A stretch of 64,000 bases of DNA from JAABRU01 sp041390465 (GTDB lineage Bacteria > Desulfobacterota > Desulfobacteria > Desulfobacterales > Desulfococcaceae): assembly GCA_041390465.1 (NCBI GenBank), contig JAWKPW010000015.1, positions 11,668 to 75,667 on the forward strand, read 5' to 3'. The notes below the pieces were generated by a model. It did not search any database. It saw only the letters and a list, made by a program, of their open reading frames with translations, and was not told where the DNA came from. Position 1 is the first letter of the stretch. The number at the start of each line of letters is the position of its first letter. Shown here piece after piece: positions 8,926-17,682 of this stretch. The position numbers and the translations under genes are program-made.

Positions 8926-9906
8926 ATGTCTGTTTTTTCCATGATTGGAAAACTGTTCGGAGATCGGAAACGTGAAAAAAACGCTGATGAGCCGGAATGC
9001 CTGTCTGAAGTATTCGGATGGGTGGCCGAAGAAATGGATCCCAGAATACGGCGGGCAAAGGGTTACAGAAAAAAACTCAAACCCTCTGTGATTCATGCCT
9101 GTGCCTATATTGACGGACTGGTGGAGAAAATTCCGGGTCCCGCGGATCTTGATATGGAAAACTGGGAAAATGATCCTCTGGTGCACGCATTTTTCGTAAA
9201 AGCGGAGGATGCAGGCGCGGTTGTCCGGAAATCGTCCGGGCTGAAGCGCATGGGGGAAAAACGCGGACTTTCCGGGCATTGTGCGCTTTTGTTTATGCGC
9301 AAAACAGAAAGAAAAAGTTTCGGCTCGGAAATGGAGGGAAATCTTGTCAAAAGAGATGTGATCCAAACCTCTGTCACGTTCACCCATCACCGGATTGAGG
9401 AAGTTTTCCCTTCAGAGGAAGAATTGCGGAAAGATTTGAGAAAACGGGGCATGAAGCTGCTGATGACACTGGCACTGGAACATATTCTGTCCATAGAGGA
9501 ATGGATCAGCGAGCTGGAGGAGCAGAAACATCTGCTGGAAATGCAGTTGCAGATCAGCGATGCCCGGAAGAGAAGTCTTGACTCTTTCCTTGTTACCGAA
9601 AGCGAAGATGCGCAGAAAAACCGTGAGGCTGCAAAAATTTTGCAGAAGATGGAGGAAAAACTTGCCCGGCTTCACGCACAGGTGCGCACTCCCGAAGATC
9701 TGATGCATCAGGTGACAAAAGTGCTGATGCATCCGGAACAGTGCCTGGGAATTGAAAAAATTTCCATGAAACTCAGCCCCATGAATATTCTGCTGACTCC
9801 GGATGCAAGGGAAAGGGGAACGGAAATCACCCTTGCGCAGTTTCGCATGAAAGAAGAGACAAAATGGGTCGGACTCATTGTCAGACTGAAGGGGGATATT
9901 TCATAA
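8926..9906 (+). CDS. Unknown cytoplasmic protein with central coiled coil
   Basis: A 326-residue protein of no recognised family. The ATG at 8926 follows a GGAG at suitable spacing. The first 170 residues are mixed alpha/beta with several charged stretches (SVIHACAYIDGLVEKIPGP). Residues about 195-270 are strongly charged and helical (LSIEEWISELEEQKHLLEMQ onward) and probably form a coiled coil. The remainder is a small beta-rich end. Its stop lies 2 nt before the thioesterase start at 9909, so the two are cotranscribed and probably translated together. Confidence 0.7.
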   Translation: MSVFSMIGKLFGDRKREKNADEPECLSEVFGWVAEEMDPRIRRAKGYRKKLKPSVIHACAYIDGLVEKIPGPADLDMENWENDPLVHAFFVKAEDAGAVVRKSSGLKRMGEKRGLSGHCALLFMRKTERKSFGSEMEGNLVKRDVIQTSVTFTHHRIEEVFPSEEELRKDLRKRGMKLLMTLALEHILSIEEWISELEEQKHLLEMQLQISDARKRSLDSFLVTESEDAQKNREAAKILQKMEEKLARLHAQVRTPEDLMHQVTKVLMHPEQCLGIEKISMKLSPMNILLTPDARERGTEITLAQFRMKEETKWVGLIVRLKGDIS

Positions 9907-9908
9907 CT

Positions 9909-10343
9909 ATGGATGAAAAGCGCATCCGTATGCTGAAAAAGGATTTTGCACAGGGTTTTCCGGCTTGGTGCGGGTTTGAGGTGAAAGAGGCCGGGGATGG
10001 GATTTTTGAAACCTTTCTGCACATTCGGCAGGAACACCGGCAGCAGGACGGATTTGTCCATGCAGGCGTCATGGCCACAATGGCGGATCACACAGCCGGA
10101 TATTCGGCCTTTACAACCGTATCCGAAGACTTCCGCATTCTGACCATTGAATTCAAGATCAATTTTTTCAAACCCGCGACCGGCGATATGCTCATCTGCC
10201 GATCAAAGGTCATCAACAGAGGAAAAACTGTGATTGTGTCAGAATCCGAAGTCTTTTCCGTATCCGGATCACAGGAAAAAATGGTTTCCAAAGCCACAGT
10301 TACACTGATGGCGGTTCCGGTTTCTGTGATAAAAAAAGGATAG
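9909..10343 (+). CDS. PaaI-family hotdog thioesterase
   Basis: A 144-residue single hotdog domain. The helix-associated motif QDGFVHAGVMATMADHTAGY is the PaaI/YbgC signature, with the catalytic Asp/His region. It is followed by TIEFKINFFKPATGD, the usual strand. Such enzymes hydrolyse acyl-CoA. The start at 9909 has AAGGGGG 10 nt upstream inside the preceding gene. A second PaaI-like gene lies at 18112-18498. Both have a copy of repeat B next to them. Confidence 0.88.
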   Translation: MDEKRIRMLKKDFAQGFPAWCGFEVKEAGDGIFETFLHIRQEHRQQDGFVHAGVMATMADHTAGYSAFTTVSEDFRILTIEFKINFFKPATGDMLICRSKVINRGKTVIVSESEVFSVSGSQEKMVSKATVTLMAVPVSVIKKG

Positions 10344-10349
10344 AGGGTC

Positions 10350-10475
10350 AAATCCGTTGATCTGAGCCTGACACCGGGGCTGAAAAAAATCCGAATGAAT
10401 TGAAATTGTTACAGAAAAATTTCAAAAAACAAACCGGAATCCCGAAAGGGATGACATTATCAAACAAGTTTTGGC
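10350..10475. repeat. Dispersed repeat B, copy 1
   Basis: TCAAATCCGTTGATCTG, then AAAAAATCCGAA(T/C), GATT/AATTGACATTGTTACAG, CAAA(C/T)CGGAATCCCG and GATGACATTAT(C) are shared in order with 18541-18680 and, inverted, with 18003-18080. No coding capacity is seen. The rest of the 331-nt gap to the next gene holds a promoter near 10506. Confidence 0.6.
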
Positions 10476-10505
10476 AACTGCCCAAAAAATGATATGAGAA
10501 AATGC

Positions 10506-10534
10506 TTGACTATGCCGCGTGGAAGTTTTATATC
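10506..10534 (+). promoter_or_regulatory. Sigma-70 type promoter for the secreted protein
   Basis: TTGACT (10506-10511) and TATATC (10529-10534) are separated by 17 nt. The predicted transcript has a leader of about 135 nt before the ATG at 10675, containing GGGAGGTGATAA near 10579 and AAAGGAGATGAAAAG directly before the start. Confidence 0.5.
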
Positions 10535-10674
10535 ACCACTCTCATTTTTGCGTTCCATAAGAATCCCGTCAAAAAAGGGAGGTGATAACAAAAATATCAG
10601 TTGGCAAAGTGTTTTTTTCAATGGACAGTTGCAGTTTTTTATGAAAACCAAATACCAAAGGAGATGAAAAGAGA

Positions 10675-11313
10675 ATGAAAAGCAGATGTTTTATCAGATT
10701 GTCATTTGTTTTTGTTATGATAAGCCTTTTTTTTGCAGGTGATGCAAGGGCTGAACTGAAGGTCTATGATGCAAATGGGCAGTATCTGGGGATACTGTGG
10801 GATAAGGATCCTGTTTCCATACTTCTGTCTTCAGGAAAGATTGTGACGTTGGACAAATACTGGACTGTTGGTTTGCAGGCAGAATACAAAAATATCGACT
10901 TTTGGTATGACAGCACAGACTGCACCGGAACACCATATTATTTTCCGGGGCTTGCCCTTTCTAATCCTGACGGCACGACTATGAATGTAATGCCGCTTTT
11001 AGACACCATATTCAGACATTATTGTGATTACAAAGTATATTCAATAAACTACAATGCCCCGAGAGAAGTTGTTCCAAATTCCAAAAAATATTTCAACACT
11101 TCTACAAATCAATGTGAATGTTACCAAGTTATGGATATTCCAGCAATGGGAATAACTGTAACCGCTTATCCCTTTGTTGAAGAAAATATCAGCTTTCAGG
11201 GGCCGTTAAAATTTGTGCCAACCACATTTGATGTGAACTGTGATGGGCAAAGAGGTCTGCCGGAAAGCATCTATATCCTTCAGGAAGTCTCTGGTGTCAG
11301 AGAATCCAAGTAA
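10675..11313 (+). CDS. Secreted protein with C-terminal dockerin-like calcium motif
   Basis: 212 residues with a classical signal peptide (MKSRCF, then a hydrophobic core, cut near ARA at residue 28). The middle is rich in Tyr, Asp and Cys. The end, TFDVNCDGQRGLPESIYILQEV, is a single dockerin-type EF-hand-like repeat, as also occurs in the beta-helix pseudogene at 31.2 kb (DVNGDSRIGLPEAIYALR). Such endings are frequent on extracellular proteins of multicellular Desulfobacteraceae. The ribosome site AAAGGAGATG is strong. The function is unknown; surface attachment is inferred from the motif. Confidence 0.75.
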   Translation: MKSRCFIRLSFVFVMISLFFAGDARAELKVYDANGQYLGILWDKDPVSILLSSGKIVTLDKYWTVGLQAEYKNIDFWYDSTDCTGTPYYFPGLALSNPDGTTMNVMPLLDTIFRHYCDYKVYSINYNAPREVVPNSKKYFNTSTNQCECYQVMDIPAMGITVTAYPFVEENISFQGPLKFVPTTFDVNCDGQRGLPESIYILQEVSGVRESK

Positions 11314-11356
11314 TTGATAAAGCAGAACATGCCTCCGGCTTGTTCCTGTGATCTGA

Positions 11357-11390
11357 TAAACCCTGAGGGTTTTGAAAACCCTCAGGGTTT
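11357..11390. terminator. Terminator after the secreted protein gene
   Basis: AAACCCTGAGGGTTTT and AAAACCCTCAGGGTTT make a strong stem, the sequence relative of 6728-6761. It lies 44 nt after the stop. Confidence 0.8.
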
Positions 11391-11495
11391 AAGAGAGAAT
11401 TTTTTTAAGCAACTGCGCAACTTCTGTAGGATTTTAAAAATGGGGAGCATTTCAAATCCGCTGATGACAGACATATCAGTTTGATTCCGGCAGCT

Positions 11496-12092
11496 ATGGC
11501 AACGACAGTGCAAGAGCAGAATACATTAAAAAATTGTGTTGTTATTGCGGGATCAAACGGTTCCGGAAAAACAACTTTTGCAAAATCTTATTTTGAATCT
11601 TATCCGTATGATTATCTCAATGCTGATGAGATAGCAGCAGAAATGAACTCCAACGAACCGGAAAAAGTCCGTATTCAGGCGGGACGTCTCTTTTTTCGGA
11701 ACCTGTCTGTTTTGATTGAAGAGGGGAAAAATGTTATTATCGAATCCACTCTTTCAGGACGCGGATTTCATCGTATTCTCAAAGAGCTGCGGAATGCAGG
11801 CTATGATATTTCAATCATTTTTATTTTTCTGGAAACGCCTGAACTTTGTCTTGCCCGTGTGAGAGAACGTGTCAGAAAGGGCGGACATAATGTTTCGGAA
11901 AGAGATGTTGTACGCCGATTTTATCGGAGCATAAAAAATTTCTGGAATATCTACAGAGAAGAAGCAGATTTATGGCATTTGTTTTATAACGCAGGAGAGC
12001 ATTTTGAAGTGGTTGCTTTTGGTGAACGGAGCAGTTATCTTATAAACAATGAAGAACTTTTCAATCTGTTTTTGCAGGAGGTAAAATTATGA
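11496..12092 (+). CDS. Zeta-toxin-like P-loop kinase
   Basis: A 198-residue P-loop protein of the zeta toxin / COG4185 group. Walker A is VIAGSNGSGKTTFAKSYF near residues 20-32. Further on are YLNADEIAAEM, the substrate-side motif VIIESTLSGRGF, and the lid arginines in LARVRERVRKGGHNV, with VVRRFYRSIKNF towards the end. Zeta toxins phosphorylate UDP-N-acetylglucosamine, but several COG4185 members have other substrates. ATG 11496 is taken as start; a TTG at 11481 is in frame, and neither has a clear Shine-Dalgarno. The small gene at 12089 overlaps by 4 nt and is the likely partner. Confidence 0.85.
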   Translation: MATTVQEQNTLKNCVVIAGSNGSGKTTFAKSYFESYPYDYLNADEIAAEMNSNEPEKVRIQAGRLFFRNLSVLIEEGKNVIIESTLSGRGFHRILKELRNAGYDISIIFIFLETPELCLARVRERVRKGGHNVSERDVVRRFYRSIKNFWNIYREEADLWHLFYNAGEHFEVVAFGERSSYLINNEELFNLFLQEVKL

Positions 12093-12283
12093 GCAAATAT
12101 TATCCGGAAAACATAAAAATATATCTCAAAAATATTGAGATACAGAGAATTGGCAACAGGGCTGTACGCAGAGCGCAGGAGGAAAACCGCCGACTTGGTA
12201 TTCCAAATGTTTATTCACGGAACGGCAAATTATATTTTGAATTGCCCGATGGAAAGCTGACAGACAGGGATCCGACTGTATGA
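12089..12283 (+). CDS. Small partner of the zeta-toxin-like kinase (possible antitoxin)
   Basis: 64 residues, basic at the start and centre (RIGNRAVRRAQEENRRLG), with a YSRNGKLYFELPDGKL hairpin near the end. The start overlaps the kinase stop (ATGA) and has AGGAGG upstream, so translation is coupled. I do not recognise a family. The order toxin-then-small-gene is the reverse of epsilon-zeta but is common for COG4185-type pairs. Confidence 0.7.
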   Translation: MSKYYPENIKIYLKNIEIQRIGNRAVRRAQEENRRLGIPNVYSRNGKLYFELPDGKLTDRDPTV

Positions 12284-12498
12284 CACCAGACAGCCGTTTG
12301 AATTGAAAGAAAAAATTTTTGGAACCCTTTGAATCCCATGCAATATCTGAAGTTATCTGTTTGCAATGCGAATTAAGAGTCAAATTTTGCACAAATTTTG
12401 TATGAATATATGACAATTTGCATTTGTAATTTAAGGATACAGTTTTTCTGCCCAAAAGACCGGAAGCACCGGAATCTTTCCTGATCTGAGAAAAAAAC

Positions 12499-12528
12499 TT
12501 GACTTTTGCCCTGTGAACTCTTTATATC
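12499..12528 (+). promoter_or_regulatory. Promoter placing the start site at or near the ahbB ATG
   Basis: TTGACT (12499-12504) is followed after 18 nt by TATATC (12523-12528). The ATG of the ahbB-like gene is at 12534, where transcription would begin. There is no Shine-Dalgarno, so a leaderless mRNA is possible. The 229-nt gap before it contains only an imperfect half of the IR element also seen at 42601 (AATGCGAAT, AAGAGTCA near 12366). Confidence 0.4.
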
Positions 12529-12533
12529 AGCCC

Positions 12534-13010
12534 ATGCTTACAGAACTTGAGAAAAAAATTATTGCGTCTGTTCAGGGAGATATTCCCATTTCTCCCCGTC
12601 CTTATCTGGAAATTGCCCAACATCTGGGCATCAGCGAAGATCAGGTGCTGGAAACCCTGCAGGATTTGTGTGACCGGGGCATTATCCGCCGCTTTGGTGC
12701 AACGCTCCGTCATCAGAAATCCGGTTTCAGCGCCAATGCAATGGTGGCCTGGAAGGTGGCTGAGGAGCGGATTGGGGAGGTGGGAAAGAAAATGGCGGGT
12801 TTCCGGGAAGTGAGCCACTGTTACCGCCGGAATCCCACCAAAGACTGGCCTTACAATCTTTACACCATGATCCATGCAAAAGATGAGGAATCCTGCCGGG
12901 AGATTGCCATCAGGATGTCTCAGGCCAGCGGAGAGAAGGATTACAGCCTGCTTTTCAGCCGCACGGAACTGAAAAAGACCTCCATGCAGTATTTCACGGA
13001 TTTGCTGTGA
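12534..13010 (+). CDS. ahbB: Siroheme decarboxylase subunit, AhbB-like (Lrp/AsnC-type fold)
   Basis: 158 residues in the Lrp/AsnC-like AhbA/AhbB/NirDL family, which decarboxylates siroheme to didecarboxysiroheme in the alternative heme pathway of sulfate reducers. Seen are the N-terminal winged helix (YLEIAQHLGISEDQVLETLQ), then RRFGATLRHQKSGFSANAM, and the conserved active-site strand EVSHCYRRNPTKDWPYNLYT with its His/Tyr/Arg residues. The usual partner ahbA is not adjacent. A longer start (GTG 12513) is possible but overlaps the promoter. AhbB versus AhbA is judged from the GATLRHQKSGF and EVSHCYRR motifs. Confidence 0.82.
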   Translation: MLTELEKKIIASVQGDIPISPRPYLEIAQHLGISEDQVLETLQDLCDRGIIRRFGATLRHQKSGFSANAMVAWKVAEERIGEVGKKMAGFREVSHCYRRNPTKDWPYNLYTMIHAKDEESCREIAIRMSQASGEKDYSLLFSRTELKKTSMQYFTDLL

Positions 13011-13041
13011 TCCTGATGATTTGCAATCATAAACCCAACGT

Positions 13042-13147
13042 TGTTTCCTTAAGGCGGAATCCCGGACTGAAAGTTTGGAAAGCGGAAATGATTCCGGAAT
13101 AACCGACAAATTTTACGTCCGGCACTCCATAATTTTCTTAAGGAAAC
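13042..13147. repeat. Inverted repeat TTTCCTTAAG / CTTAAGGAAA
   Basis: TTTCCTTAAG near 13044 and CTTAAGGAAA near 13137 form an inverted pair about 85 nt apart in the 243-nt gap between ahbB and the antitoxin gene. It could mark a small decayed element. No coding signal is seen. Confidence 0.35.
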
Positions 13148-13253
13148 GGCATTGGGTATAAATTATGAGGGAGTTGCAAATCCTTGGGATTTTTCTTCGG
13201 CAGATCATTTGCTCAGGTTTTTCTGACAATTGTTTCCGGTTTAAGGTGAATAC

Positions 13254-13514
13254 ATGATGAATGCTGTTTCCTACAATGAACTGCGCAATAACCTGAAAAG
13301 TATTATGGATATGGTATGTGATACGCATGAACCTGTCATCGTTGTCCGTAAGAACGGTGAAAAAACAGTGCTGTTGTCATATACCGATTATTCTTCGATA
13401 CAGGAAACTTTATATTTATTGAGCAGCCCGAAAATGGCGGAACGTCTGCGTGAAAGCATTGACAGTTTTAATAAAGGTGCAGGAACAGAACGCTCACTTG
13501 CTGAGGATGAATGA
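13254..13514 (+). CDS. YefM/Phd-type antitoxin
   Basis: 86 residues. The N-terminus AVSYNELRNNLKSIMDMVCD is the Phd/YefM DNA-binding fold, followed by EPVIVVRKNGEKTVLLSYTDY, and the unstructured acidic C-terminus would bind the toxin. It overlaps the toxin start at 13511 by 4 nt. Together they form a type II toxin-antitoxin operon that presumably represses its own promoter. Confidence 0.93.
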   Translation: MMNAVSYNELRNNLKSIMDMVCDTHEPVIVVRKNGEKTVLLSYTDYSSIQETLYLLSSPKMAERLRESIDSFNKGAGTERSLAEDE

Positions 13515-13765
13515 AGATAATTTTCCATCCGCGGGCTTGGGAAGACTACTGCTGGTGGCAGCAGCATGACCGCAAACAGCTTAAACGGATTAACGGGTTA
13601 ATCAGAGATATTCAGCGTTCACCCTGCGAAGGTATAGGCAAGCCTGAACCGTTACGTTTTGAATTATCCGGATGCTGGAGTCGGCGTATAGACCATGAAC
13701 ACCGTCTGATTTACAGAATAGAAGATGATGAACTTCACCTGTTTGCATGTCGCTTTCATTACTGA
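13511..13765 (+). CDS. yoeB: YoeB-type mRNA interferase toxin
   Basis: 84 residues, exactly the length of E. coli YoeB and collinear with it: FHPRAWEDYCWWQQHD, KRINGLIRDIQRSPCEGIGK, then the catalytic Glu in GKPEPLRFELSG, SRRIDHEHRLIYRI with the catalytic Arg, and the ACRFHY end with His-Tyr. YoeB cuts mRNA at the ribosome. All key residues are present, so the toxin is predicted to be active. Confidence 0.95.
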   Translation: MKIIFHPRAWEDYCWWQQHDRKQLKRINGLIRDIQRSPCEGIGKPEPLRFELSGCWSRRIDHEHRLIYRIEDDELHLFACRFHY

Positions 13766-13874
13766 CAGGTGTTCCGTGAAATTGAAGAGAGAAAACCTGA
13801 CCAATCATTGCAGTGGACAGGCTGACGCCCGCCACTGAATTTGATGTTATGCTCCCCCGCAAAGATTTTCCCTT

Positions 13875-15205
13875 ATGAAATCCGATTTTCCCCATATCCT
13901 GCTGGTAAATCCCTGGATACATGATTTTGCCGCGTATGATTACTGGGCGCGCCCTATGGGTCTGGCTCTGCTTGCTGCCATTCTCAGAAATCACGGATTC
14001 ACGGTAAGTTATATTGACTGTCTGGATCATTTTCATCCAGAAGCTGTCCGCACTGATCTGTCCGCGTTCCAGGACGGCCCATATCTGAAAACCCGATTCC
14101 CAAACCTGATGGGGCCATTGCGGCATATTCCCCGGCATTTTTGCCGCTATGGTATTCTTCCGGAATGGTTTGCAAAAGATTTGCAGGCTGTTGACAGACC
14201 GGATTTAATTCTGCTGACTTCCTCTGATGACTTACTGGTATCCAGAGTTGCTGAAAGCATTGCGCATATCCGGAAAATTTTTCCGCATGTGCCCCTTGTT
14301 CTGGAGGCATCTATGCCACGCTCTGCCATGAACATAAAGCAGGCATTCGGGCGCGGATGCGGTCATACCCGGAGACGGCTTAAAAGAAATCCTCGGCATT
14401 GCGGAAAATACACGGGTTTTTCCGCATCTGCCCAATTTGATCCTTTGGACATGAACACCTGGCCTTTTCCTGCGTGGGATTTGCAGCGGCAGATTCCCTT
14501 TGTTCCCCTTCTCACCTCCATGGGCTGCCCTTTTTCCTGCGCGTACTGTGCATCCCGCTTTCTGGAACCTGTGCGCATGGTTCGCAGTCCTGAAAATGTG
14601 GTTCCTGAAATTCTGCACTGGCACAAAATCTGCGGTGTGAAAGATTTTGCCTTTTATGATGACGGCTGCTGATAAATGCCAAAAAACATGCCATTCCCAT
14701 TTTTGAAGGCATTATCCGATCCGGTCTTAAGTTGCGCTTTCATACACCAAATGCGGTTCACATCCGGGAAATCACTCCCCTGACCGCAAATCTGATGTTC
14801 CGTGCCGGTTTTCATACCCTGCGTCTGGGGCTGGAAACCACTGCATTTGAAGAGCGCAATGCGCTGGATCGCAAGGTCACGGAAGAGGTTCTGCCGTGCT
14901 GCCGCGTATCTCCGGGAAGCGGGATTTGACAAAAAACAGGTGGGCGCATATCTGCTGGTCGGACTTCCGCATCAGAGCCTTGAGGCTGTGGAAGCTTCCA
15001 TTCTGACAGTGAATCAGAACGGACTCACGCCGGTTCCCACATATTACACCCCCATTCCCCACACCGCTCTGTGGAAAGAGGCAGTGGTTGTTTCTCCCTA
15101 TGATCGGAAGCTGATCCGGTGTTTTCCAACAATGCGCTTTTTCCCTGCATGACAGAGGGATTTCTATGGAAACTCATCACACGGCTCAAGGATCTGGTCA
15201 CGCAT
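13875..15205 (+). pseudogene. B12-binding radical SAM protein, several frameshifts
   Basis: The reading begins MKSDFPHILLVNPWIHDFAA, the usual B12-binding-type radical SAM start, and includes the iron-sulfur motif GCPFSCAYCAS near 14530. The frame breaks near 14310 (expected GGIYATLCHEH, then HSGADAVIPGDGLKEILGIA in other frames), stops at 14672, resumes with MFRAGFHTLRLGLETTAFEE, and shifts again near 14895 into YLREAGFDKKQVGAYLLVGLPHQ. The tail CMTEGFLWKLITRLKDL ends near 15205. At least four indels are needed, so this is a true pseudogene. Confidence 0.85.
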
Positions 15206-15329
15206 CCGGTAAGTAATGTCCCCTGTCATTCAGTCAAGAAACTTTCGGAGTACAAGATGGAAAATTTGCTGAATGTTCCGAATCATTCCGGAGTGTTCAA
15301 ACCAGTGTTGGTGGACGGCCAGCCTGTGA

Positions 15330-15402
15330 CGCTTTCCAGGACAGTGCCTTTGTGTTCCGCAATGTCAGCGGGGATCATCTGATTTCTGCAAGTTTCAGAT
15401 AA
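15330..15402 (+). pseudogene. Fragment of a secreted-protein repeat (possible)
   Basis: AFVFRNVSGDHLISASFR followed by a stop resembles the end of a Big/bacterial repeat found on surface proteins of this group (pattern FxNVxxDHxIxASF). It has no start and no upstream reading frame. Low confidence. Confidence 0.3.
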
Positions 15403-15469
15403 GCTGCTGTCATACCGATTCGCGGTTGATTTTTCCGTTCCCACGCAGAGCGGTTCAGACAGAAAGCAA

Positions 15470-15507
15470 AAACCGGATTTTTTCTGAAAAAATCCGGTTT
15501 TTCTGTT
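15470..15507. repeat. CCGGATTTTT hairpin, copy near 15.49 kb
   Basis: AAAACCGGATTTTTTCTGAAAAAATCCGGTTTTTC forms a strong stem with loop CTG. It lies in a gene-free stretch between pseudogenes, and with the next hairpin and flanks forms a direct duplication. Confidence 0.6.
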
Positions 15508-15524
15508 TTTTTAGTGCCCCAGCC

Positions 15525-15705
15525 GTCTTGTGCCCGTTGCGGTTAAAACCGTGAGAGCAAACCTGAGAGCACCCTGTCAAACCGTATTGAAAAAACCGGA
15601 TTTTCTGAAAAATCCGGTTTTTCTGTTTTTTTGCGTGCCTGTTGTGCCGTCTTTGTGCCCGTTGCGGTTAAAATCCGTGAGAGCAAACCTGACCTCAGTC
15701 CTCCT
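15525..15705. repeat. Direct duplication of repeat DNA with embedded hairpin
   Basis: GTGCCCGTTGCGGTTAAAA then CCGTGAGAGCAAACCTGA occurs at about 15530-15567 and again at about 15654-15692. Between them is a second CCGGATTTTT hairpin at 15592-15628, matching the one at 15470. So a unit of about 125 bp (hairpin plus GTGCCCGTTGCGG segment) is present twice in tandem. Confidence 0.6.
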
Positions 15706-15720
15706 GTCAGGAAAATCCCA

Positions 15721-17132
15721 TCACAGCTTTTTTCGCAAAATCTCATTGACCATTTGGGGATTGGCCTTTCCCTTGCTTTCCTTTCATCACCTGTCCCACA
15801 AAAAGCCCATGAGTTTGGTGTTGCCGCCTTTGTAACGGTTCACTTCATCCGGATTGCTGCCAGAACCCCGTCCACAATGGCTTCAATGGCAGAACTTGTC
15901 ACCTGACCTGCACCAGTCCTTTTTCTTGACAATCACATCCGGAGATTTTCCGGATACGGCCATTCCTCCCAGCACGGTTTTGGCAATTTTGCCGCTGATG
16001 ACCCCCTCATCCATCAGTTTCAGCAGATTGGCCAGATCGATGGGGAGAGACCGGAGAAGTTTCAATGCTCTTTTCCCTGTGCGTTCAGCAGTCCCAGCAG
16101 CGAACCCATGACCCAGTTGCTGACCTGTTTGGGTTAGGGATATTTTTCCCAGACAGGTTTCAAAATAGTCTGCCAGTTCACGCGAGGCCGGGCACTGCCG
16201 TTACATGCGGAAGTCCCAGTTTCCAGCAAAACGCCGCTCTTTCATCCGGCAGTTCCGGCAGCTTGCGCTGTATGTTTCTGATCCACTGTCCCTTCTCCAC
16301 CACCAGGGCAGAAGATCCGGATCCGGAAAATACCGGTAATCATGTGCCTCCTCTTGCTTCGAGGAGGTGCTTTATTTTTGTCCGGATTCCACAGCCGGGT
16401 TTCCTGTATGACTTCTCCGCCGTCTTCAACAAGTTCTTTCTTGCCGCTCAATTTCATAAGCAATGGCCTTTTCCACATGTCTGAAGGAATTGAGATTCTT
16501 GAGTTCTCAGGCTGCGTGCTCCAGTGGTGTCCGGAGCCCTGGGCATGATGGAGACATTTGCATCACAGCGGAAACTGCCTTCTTCCATATTGCCGTCACA
16601 GATGCCCAGATAGCGGAGAATGGAGTGCAGTTCTCCGCAGATAGGCCCCAGCCTTCGGAGAACGCATATCCGGCCTGCTTACGATTTCAATCAGGGAACA
16701 CCTGTGCGGTTCAGATCCACCCGGCTGGACAGGTCGACCGGATCATGGATCGCTTTCCGCGCCTTTTCCATGTGAATCCGGGTAATGCCCACGTGCTTTT
16801 TTCTGTCCGTTCAAGTCGATTTCTATATGACCGGCCTCGCAAAGGGGCAGTTCATACTGGGAAATCTGGTAGCCTTTGGGCAGATCCGGGATAAAAATAG
16901 TTCTGCGGGCAAAACGGTTTTCCCGGTTGATCCGGCAGTTGGTGGCCAGTCCCATTTATGGCATATTCCACCACCTTTTTGCAGAACCGGCAGTGATTCC
17001 CGGCATTCCCAGACACACAGGGCAGACATGCGATTGGGCGGTGCGCCGAATGCTGTGGAGCAGTTGCAGAAAATCTTGCCTCGGTTTTCGTTGCAGTGAA
17101 CTTCCAGTCCAATGACAGGTAAGGAATCCCAT
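15721..17132 (-). pseudogene. gatB: gatB (Asp/Glu-tRNA amidotransferase subunit B), heavily frameshifted
   Basis: Near full length (1412 nt against about 1430) but with many indels. From the start at 17132 (AAAGGA before the ATG) pieces in changing frames read IGLEVHC, IFCNCSTAFGAPPN, then ALATNCRINRENRFA, FYPDLPKGYQISQYELPLCE, GHIEIDLNGQKK, later ANLLKLMDEGVISGKIAKTV with SGKSPDVIVKKK, and finally GNTKLMGFFVGQVM and ANPQMVNEILRKKL before a TGA at 15721. These are textbook GatB blocks. GatB transamidates misacylated tRNA and is normally essential when no GlnRS/AsnRS is present, so a working copy should exist elsewhere. Confidence 0.88.
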
Positions 17133-17240
17133 ATTGCTATCCTTTTGCTTTTATTGATTTTGCCAATCCTTAAGCATTCCATGCGAAAAATTTGGGATGA
17201 TTGCTGTCCGCAGATTTCACAGATTTTCGCAGATTGTTTT

Positions 17241-17299
17241 ATACCCATTCCCCATTGAAAACATACTTGTATCGGATCAAATCAATGGCGATTCGGTAT
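17241..17299. repeat. Repeat family A, minimal copy (59 bp)
   Basis: ATACCCATTCCCCATTGAAA on the left and TCAATGGCGATTCGGTAT on the right enclose only about 20 nt. This is the shortest copy, showing that the two ends alone define the element. Confidence 0.65.
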
Positions 17300-17418
17300 G
17301 AAATCAGAAAATATTCATTTTCTGATTTTTGCGCAATGACGGGCACCAGCAGAATCTGTCATTCCCGCACAGAGCGGAATCCGAAAGCCGGTCAAAGTTC
17401 AACTGCCTGCTCAATATT

Positions 17419-17528
17419 ATACCGATTCTCCTTTGAAAACATGCTTTTTAACCACAAAGGACACGAAGATGGCACAAAGGTCACAATAAACTGACAGCAC
17501 CGCATAAAAATCTGCGGAGAATCGGCAT
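17419..17528. repeat. Repeat family A, 110-bp copy
   Basis: Begins ATACCGATTCTCCTTTGAAA and ends GGAGAATCGGCAT. The inside has the ACCACAAAGGACACGAAGATGG and CACAAAGGTCACAATAAACTG segment shared with copies at 19019, 51421 and 56119. Confidence 0.7.
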
Positions 17529-17566
17529 TGCTTTCCGCAACCTGTTGTTTCAACAGAGAATTGGTA

Positions 17567-17682
17567 TAATATCGAATCACCATTGCTTTGATCCGATGCT
17601 GTCAGTTATTCCGGTTTTGCAGAGCGGCGCCGTTCGGAGTCTCTGTGTTCCATATTGGACAAAACCAATGGAGAATCGGTAT
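17567..17682. repeat. Repeat family A, diverged copy
   Basis: The left end is a weakened ATATCGAATCACCATTG and the right end is CCAATGGAGAATCGGTAT. It follows directly on the copy ending at 17528. A separate GTGCCCTTTGTGC / GTGTCCTTTGCGGTTAAAA stretch lies just after it (17700-17745), inverse to the ACAAAGGACAC inside other copies. Confidence 0.5.
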
